NCBI GenBank assembly: GCA_051453625.1
Contig: JBOZIK010000001.1
Coordinates: 257,206,632 to 257,270,631, forward strand
Length of the DNA stretch: 64,000 nt
Source of the DNA: Welwitschia mirabilis
Taxonomy: Eukaryota; Gnetophyta; Gnetopsida; Welwitschiales
Direction of reading: 5' to 3'
In this document: one piece after another, positions 57,706 through 64,000 of the stretch
Position numbering within the stretch: position 1 is the first letter of the stretch
How the letters are laid out: every line of letters begins with the position of its first letter
The notes under the pieces: model-generated
The model's input: the letters and a program-made list of their open reading frames with translations, nothing else
What the model was told of the DNA's origin: nothing
The model's database searches: none
Translations under genes and position numbers: made by a program

Positions 57706-59195
57706 TTTTTTTCTTTTAGGTTCAATAAAATAAAAAGTGCAATGCAAGAAAATAAATATGCTATCCAAATGCAAATGCAATCTACTCTAAATATAATTTA
57801 TATCTAACCACTAAATCCTATAACCTAGATCAATCAAGGAAACTATTACTAATTCTAACTAATCTAGGTTATCAAGTATATCTAATAGAATATAGAAAAC
57901 ACATAATGATTAATCTAGAAAATATAAAATGTAATGCAATGTAAGTTCCTAAATTAATGATTTTAACCTTGATACATATTGCCCTTGATGAACTATATCA
58001 ATAATAAAATAATTACAAAATCATAACCAACATAAATCATACGAGACATGTACATGAATAAAACTAAAAGAAGATTTTCATTAAAACTTGAATTAACATC
58101 CTATTATAAATTAGTAGCATCTCAATGAAGGAGACACAGTCCAACACTGAGGAATACTCTTCTCTGCAACTAACAAATGGACATTCTTCTCTTCAATATC
58201 CTATCATAAGAATTTTTTATGGTAAAGAAGATGATCAAAGTTAAGGGAGAATGTATTATTTATTTACAACTACAAACTCAAACATAACAAATTTAACAAA
58301 TGCAGCTAGAATTGTAATGGTGCATAGAAGGAACATAATACATTACACAAGTTAGGTAAAGTTAGATACATTAATTAAAAATAGTAGTCATCCTATATGT
58401 NNNNNNNNNNNNNNNNNNNNNNNNNNNNNNNNNNNNNNNNNNNNNNNNNNNNNNNNNNNNNNNNNNNNNNNNNNNNNNNNNNNNNNNNNNNNNNNNNNNN
58501 TTTTTTTTCCTTTTATGTTCAAGAAAATAAAAAGTGCAATGCAAGAACATAAATATGCTATCCAAATGCAAATGCAATCTACTCTAAATATAATGTATAT
58601 CTGACCACTAAACCCTATAACCTAGATCAATCAAGGAAACCGTCACTAATTCTAACTAATCTAGGTTATCAAGTCCATCTAATAGAATATAGAAAACATG
58701 CAATGATTAATCTAGAAAATATAAAATTTAATGCAATGCAAGTTCCTAAATTAATGATTTTAACCTTGATAAATATTGCCCTTGATGAACTATATCAATA
58801 ATAAAACTATTACAAAATCATAACCAACATAAATCATATGAGACATGTACATGAATAAAACTAAAAGAAGATTTTCATTAAAAGTTAAATCAACATCCCA
58901 TTACAAAGTAGCAGACCTCAATGAAGGAGACACAGTCCAACACTAAGGAATACTCCTCTCTACAACTAATAAATGGATGTTCTGCTCTTCAATATCCTAT
59001 CATAAGAATTTTTTATGATAAATAAGATGATAAAAGTTAAGGAAAATGTATTATTTATTTACAACTACAAACTCAAACATAGAAAATTTAAGAAATGCAG
59101 CTGGAATTATAATGATGCATAGAAGGAACATAATACATTATACAAGTCAGGTAAAGTTAGGTACATTGATTAAAAATAGTGATCATCCTATATGT
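57706..59195. repeat. Gap-flanking direct duplication (about 695 bp) around Ns 58401-58500
   Basis: The block 57706-58400 is repeated at 58501-59195 with the same order of landmarks, for example ctaatctaggttatcaagt, gatgaactatatcaataata and gaaggagacacagtccaaca. The frame at 59046-59246 lies at the end of the second copy. Matching sequence in the first copy is interrupted by substitutions, which argues against a conserved protein. Confidence 0.88.
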
Positions 59196-59588
59196 CATCC
59201 AAACGATGGTGGAGCTGATGCCATGTCAATATCGTTTTATATTTAGCTTCCATCATTGATCTAATCAGCATCCTATTCAACATACAAGTGGTATCATCTA
59301 TGTGGTCATCTGGATGATGGAGGGGATGATAGACTTCTTCAAGCTCTTTAATTAAGTGAATTTGATCTTGCAAAACATTAATTCTTCCTCAGGATGTGAA
59401 GTATTAGAATTAATCTAAAATTCCTCTAAATGTACTAGTAATTGTGCATTTCCATGATTTTACCCTTGACTCTTAATAATCATTATTTTCTACTTAAATC
59501 TTCCTAAATGTCCTATAAAACTACTCAAAATACCACATTAAAAACTTACATGTAGCATTACATATAGCTTCTTACTTAGCCTTATTAG
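59196..59588. other. Unassigned sequence with a 61-codon minus-strand frame
   Basis: The frame at 59188-59373 (starting MQDQIHLIKELEEVYHPLHH) has a less AT-biased composition than most chance frames here and is rich in His, Asp and Leu. I recognise no domain and see no neighbouring exon. It could be part of a decayed element or host gene. Confidence 0.25.
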
Positions 59589-60029
59589 CCCTTAATAAAA
59601 TTGGTGAATAAATCTAATTACAAGCTAAATTGACTAAGATAAATATTACTAGGGATATGTAAATCAAGTTTAGAAATCTCAATATGCAATATTAATTTCC
59701 AAAATCAAATAAACTAAAATGTTTTACTCGGTAGATTATGTAACAATGTTATCCTCTTANNNNNNNNNNNNNNNNNNNNNNNNNNNNNNNNNNNNNNNNN
59801 NNNNNNNNNNNNNNNNNNNNNNNNNNNNNNNNNNNNNNNNNNNNNNNNNNNNNNNNNNNCCCCTAATAAAATTGGTGAATAAATCTAATTACAAGCTAAA
59901 TTAACTAAGATAAATATTACTAGGGATATGTAAATCAAGTTTAAAAATCTCAATATGCAAGATCAATTTCCAAAATCAAATAAACTAAAATGTTTTACTT
60001 GGTAGATAATGTAACAATGTTATCCTCTT
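59589..60029. repeat. Gap-flanking direct duplication (about 171 bp) around Ns 59760-59859
   Basis: The block starting cccttaataaaattggtgaa at 59589 is repeated from 59860 to 60029, abutting the N-run. Confidence 0.86.
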
Positions 60030-61594
60030 GTAAATCATCCAAATAATTATGGGGATGACAGGATTTTCAAAATCATTCTATAAAGTCAAATATCTATAAC
60101 TATACTCATTACAAGAACAAGATTAAGGCACTTATCCATGAGTTATTCCCCCACTTAAAACATTTAGCACATTAAAAAGATAGAGATTAAATGTTATAAT
60201 AAGAAGAATCATCATAAGATATAATCATAATAACTTAGATAAATGATGTGCATGTATAATGTATAATCTGTAAAAGTAATAACTTAGAAATAATATTCAT
60301 AAATTAAACATTGTGTTTTTAAGCACAATTTCTAAGAGAAAATATATCATAAATAAATAATCATAAAATTATTCCCTTCATCCATGGTCTTTTGCCTTAT
60401 TTGGATCGTTCCTAAAAGGAAAAAAAATATAAGTATTTTTCTGTTAAGTACATGATTTAGTAAATAATATCCATAATGTATTTCACTCAAATAATAGGCA
60501 ATAAGAATTGAATTAGTACACTATTGATATGTATTATGAAATTTTAAAAATAACCCTTAAAAATTGAAACTTTTTGTTCAAAATATATTAAAATATATGT
60601 CCTATACTCCCTTTGCAAGTGAATCAATAGATCCCATGTTACATTAAGTTAATATGAGCAAGATTAATATGCAAGTTTAAATATAGGAAATAATACAGAT
60701 AAGCTAGGAATAGCATTATATGTATGAAAAAAAGGTTGATACTTAGTTTGAAAAAGATAAACATAAAAATGATGATTTTTAAAAAATATTTATGTGTCAT
60801 CCACTTGGTCATCTGGACAACAAGAAGGATGAAAAGAGTTTTCAAAAGATTAGAAAAAATGAAAGCATTAGTAAAATAAGTTAAGCTCAGATGGTATCAG
60901 GAAGGTTTAGAAAAATGTATCAGAAATTCCAAAAGGTTGAAAATGGTTAAGAATGATGATGAATAAGGCATGATAAAGGAGTTGAATGAACCAAGCTAAA
61001 GAAGATGATGAAATATGTCATGAACTCACAATTTATTAGTTTCATCGAAGTATTAAAAAATAAAATAAAGAACTAAATTTAAAAAGATACTAAAATAATA
61101 GATGTAAGAAATTATCATCAGAAACTAAAGGAAAATTATTTGTAAAAAGAAAATTAACTCCTATAAATAAAAACTACAAATAAAAATAACAATTAATAAG
61201 AAAACTACTAAATGATCAAGTCTTAAGAATTTGTAGTGAAAACATATAAAAATAACTTTGAAATACCAAAGAAAATAGTTAATAATAATAAAATTGAAAT
61301 GGAAAACATAGAAACACAAAGAAGATTATGTACCTACCCTAAATTCAAACCTAACAAACCATTACAAAATAAATCATAAAATTACCTAATTAATGATGCA
61401 TAATATAATGTAAAAACTTCATAAAATATCACTCAAATAGGTAGTGATTACGATAATGCTAAGTAACTAATGTTTTCAAACAATGAATGATAAGATCAAA
61501 AGCTACTTAGAAATGGACTCACTTATTAACACTTAAAAACATATCCAAATCCTCAAAAGTGAAATGATCTTGTTGAAATAATGTAATTGTAATA
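60030..61594. other. Unassigned AT-rich sequence
   Basis: No gene or transposon motif was recognised. The minus-strand frame at 60639-60845 is a hydrophobic, low-complexity translation and is not credible as a protein. Confidence 0.5.
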
Positions 61595-63764
61595 AGTCTA
61601 GGAAACAAGTAATGCCTTTGATAATATTAGGAATACCACTGATCCTATAGCCTCAATAAATTTATTAGTATTCCATGATGAGGGAAGTGTAACCATAGTC
61701 AAAGAAGTTAAAACCCATGAAGCATGGATACTTGATTCCCTAATGGAGTTCCCATAGCTACCAATACCACCAAAGATCACTCTTAGAAAAATTTACCCTA
61801 ATATAGTAGGACATGATGGTCACCATGTATTTAGCATAAATACAATAGATCATGGTCTCTCTTTTTTTTGGATACTTATTCAAAATAAATCTCAAATAAT
61901 CACACACTTTCAAAGATGAAGGTAAAGAAATGAGATAAAAGATAAGAAAAAAAACACTCCAAACAAGTAAAGACTCATACCATTAAGAGAAAGCACAAAA
62001 CAAAAATAAAGCATCTTCCTTCAAAATGAATTTCATAGACTTTTGAATGTCTTAAGATTAGATGAATTTAATCTTATCATTTTGAAATGCCCAAATAAAA
62101 ATCACTAGTCATGGTAACTTCATAAAGTGAAACATTAGTTAAGTTTTAAAGATGTTTAAGTGACATCATGATGTTAAGAAAGAATTCAAATAACAGTAGG
62201 ACAACTTTCAAAACAATTGCTTCTATCACGTTCAAGGTTAAATAACTTAAGGATTTGTAACCTTTATCCAGTTTTTTGAATTTTGCTAGCATTCAAATCA
62301 AAAATCTTAATTGAGCTACTAAAAATGTACTTTCTCTAAAAGAAAAGGATCTAATCATCTAGAGATAAACATATTGAAAATAAAAACCTAAGAATAAAAA
62401 CATAATATCATAAAATATACCAAATCAAACTAAAAACAAGTTTTATCTAGATCCTAAATTCTACTCAACACTTTATTCATAAGAAACAAAAAAAAAAAAG
62501 AATTTTATCCAAGTCTTAGGGTATTATATTTTCTCAAAAAAATAAAAACCAGATAAAATAGAGATCAATTAATAAAAAATAAAAGATACATATGCATGAT
62601 AAGTAAGATCAAGAATTTAAANNNNNNNNNNNNNNNNNNNNNNNNNNNNNNNNNNNNNNNNNNNNNNNNNNNNNNNNNNNNNNNNNNNNNNNNNNNNNNN
62701 NNNNNNNNNNNNNNNNNNNNNAGTATAGGAAACAAGTAATGCCTTTGATAATATCAGGAATACCACGGATCCTATAGCCTCAATAAATTTATTAGTATTC
62801 CATGATGAGGGAAGTGTAACCATAGTCAAAGAATTTAAAACCAATGAAGCATGGATACTTGATTCCCTAATGGAGTTCCCATAGCTACCAACACCACCAA
62901 AGGTTACTCTTGGGAAAATTTATCCTAATATAGTAGGACATGATGATCACCATGTATTTAGCATAGATACAATAGATCATGGTCTCTTTTTCTTTTTTGG
63001 ATACTTATTCAAAATAAATCTCACATGACCACATACTCTCAAAGTTGAAGGTGAAGAAATGAGATAAAAGATAAGAAAAAAACCCTCTAAACAAGTAAAG
63101 ACTCATACCATTAAGAGAAAGCACAAAACAAAAATAAAGCATCTTCCTTTAAAATGAATTTCATAGACTTTTGAATGTCTTAAGATTAGATGAATTTAAT
63201 CTTATTAGTTTGAAATGCCCAAATAAAAATTACTAGTCATGGTAACTTCATAAAGTGAAACATTAGTCAAGTTTTAAAGATGTTCAAGTGACATCATGAT
63301 GTTTATCCAAATAATAAGCTAAGAAAGAATTCAAATAATGATAGGTCAAGTTTTAGAACAATTTATTCTATCACGTTCAAGGTTAAATAACTCAAGGATT
63401 TATAACCTTTATCCATGTTTTTGAATTTTTCGAGCATTCAAATTGAAAATCTCAATTGAACTACTAAAAATGTACTTTCTCTAAAAGAAAAGTATCTAAT
63501 AATCTAGAGATAAACATATTGAAAATAAAAATCAAAGAATAAAAATATAATAGCATAAAATATATCAAATCAAACTAAAAACAAGTTTTATCTAGATCCT
63601 AAATTCTACTCAATACTTTATTGGTAAGAAATAAAAAGAAAAAGAAAGAATTTTATTCAAGTCTTAGGGTATTATATCAGAAAAATTAAAACCAAATAAA
63701 ATATAGATTAATTAATAAAAAATAAAAGATACATATGCATGATAAGTAAGATCAAGAATTTAAA
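61595..63764. repeat. Gap-flanking direct duplication (about 1.03 kb) around Ns 62622-62721
   Basis: The block 61595-62621 is repeated at 62722-63764 and ends atcaagaatttaaa in both. Differences include many substitutions and an indel of about 17 bases (an extra tatccaaataataagc-type segment near 63305 in the right copy). A minus-strand frame at 61598-61780 (MIFGGIGSYGNSIRESSIHA and on) continues partly in the right copy, where SLTMVTLPSSWNTNKFIEAI is identical. The first half of that frame is broken in the right copy. I recognise no protein family in it. Confidence 0.87.
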
Positions 63765-64000
63765 TAATTCACAAAAGAATGATCTTTCATCAAATGCATG
63801 ATATGAAGAATACTAATTATAGATTTCATCTAAAGATTAATATTAAGGATGAAAGATATTAATGGTTCTATTAGTAATCAAAAAAATTTGAAGAAAGCTT
63901 CTTAGGATAAACTATTAAGGAAGGTTTAATATACTTAAGAGGTTCTCTAAGTATGAGCTCAAATTATAGATTATCAAGAAGATAAGACTTTCTACAAATT
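63765..64000. other. Unassigned AT-rich sequence at the window end
   Basis: I see nothing recognisable in it. Confidence 0.5.

Noticed and set aside
1-64000. An undescribed defence or biosynthetic system
   Set aside because: No intact genes or gene cluster were found. All recognisable proteins are transposon relics, and remaining open frames are short or N-driven.

Overview
The window looks like repeat-rich, gene-poor nuclear DNA of a flowering plant. By eye it is about three quarters A+T. CG dinucleotides are very rare: I count about four in the first 2 kb of called bases, where base composition alone would predict several times more. The recognisable content is old, decayed plant-type transposons: two Ty1/copia LTR elements with initiator-tRNA-Met type primer sites, one L1-type LINE, and a gag-like relic of another LTR-element type. 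I found no intact protein-coding gene, no tRNA or rRNA gene and no CRISPR array. Nearly every coding relic is broken by TAA/TAG/TGA codons, often where C-to-T or G-to-A change would explain them.

Layout: 0-15 kb is mostly unassigned AT-rich DNA with a 12-bp minisatellite (711-796), a faint coding-like stretch (2578-3130) and two large gap-flanking duplications. 15.36-24.05 kb is copia element A on the minus strand: long LTRs, primer site, polypurine tract and a well-preserved gag relic, but no visible pol. 24.2-26.7 kb has an exon-like minus-strand fragment of unknown identity, shown twice because of an assembly duplication. 27.5-37 kb is T-rich sequence with a gag-like relic at 33.4-34.9 kb. 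37.0-45.85 kb is copia element B on the plus strand, with short LTRs and recognisable gag, protease, integrase, reverse transcriptase and RNase H remnants in order. 46-52 kb is mostly unassigned. 52.5-57.0 kb is a LINE on the minus strand (ORF1, endonuclease, reverse transcriptase). 57-64 kb is unassigned sequence that is largely two duplicated blocks.

Assembly quality dominates the reading. There are 22 N-runs of 100 bases or more and seven shorter ones. At 19 N-runs the sequence before the gap is repeated directly after it, for about 40 to 1,030 bases, with the copies ending at the gap edges and differing by roughly 5 percent where I compared them. These are most simply unmerged overlapping contigs or haplotypes, so many apparent tandem duplications here, including inside gag, the LTR and the exon-like fragment, are probably not real. 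I did not find a convincing novel biological system. The most useful observations are the gap-duplication pattern, the element A/B structures, the LINE, a recurring AGACATCT motif shared by element A's LTRs and interior, and the unidentified exon-like fragment.
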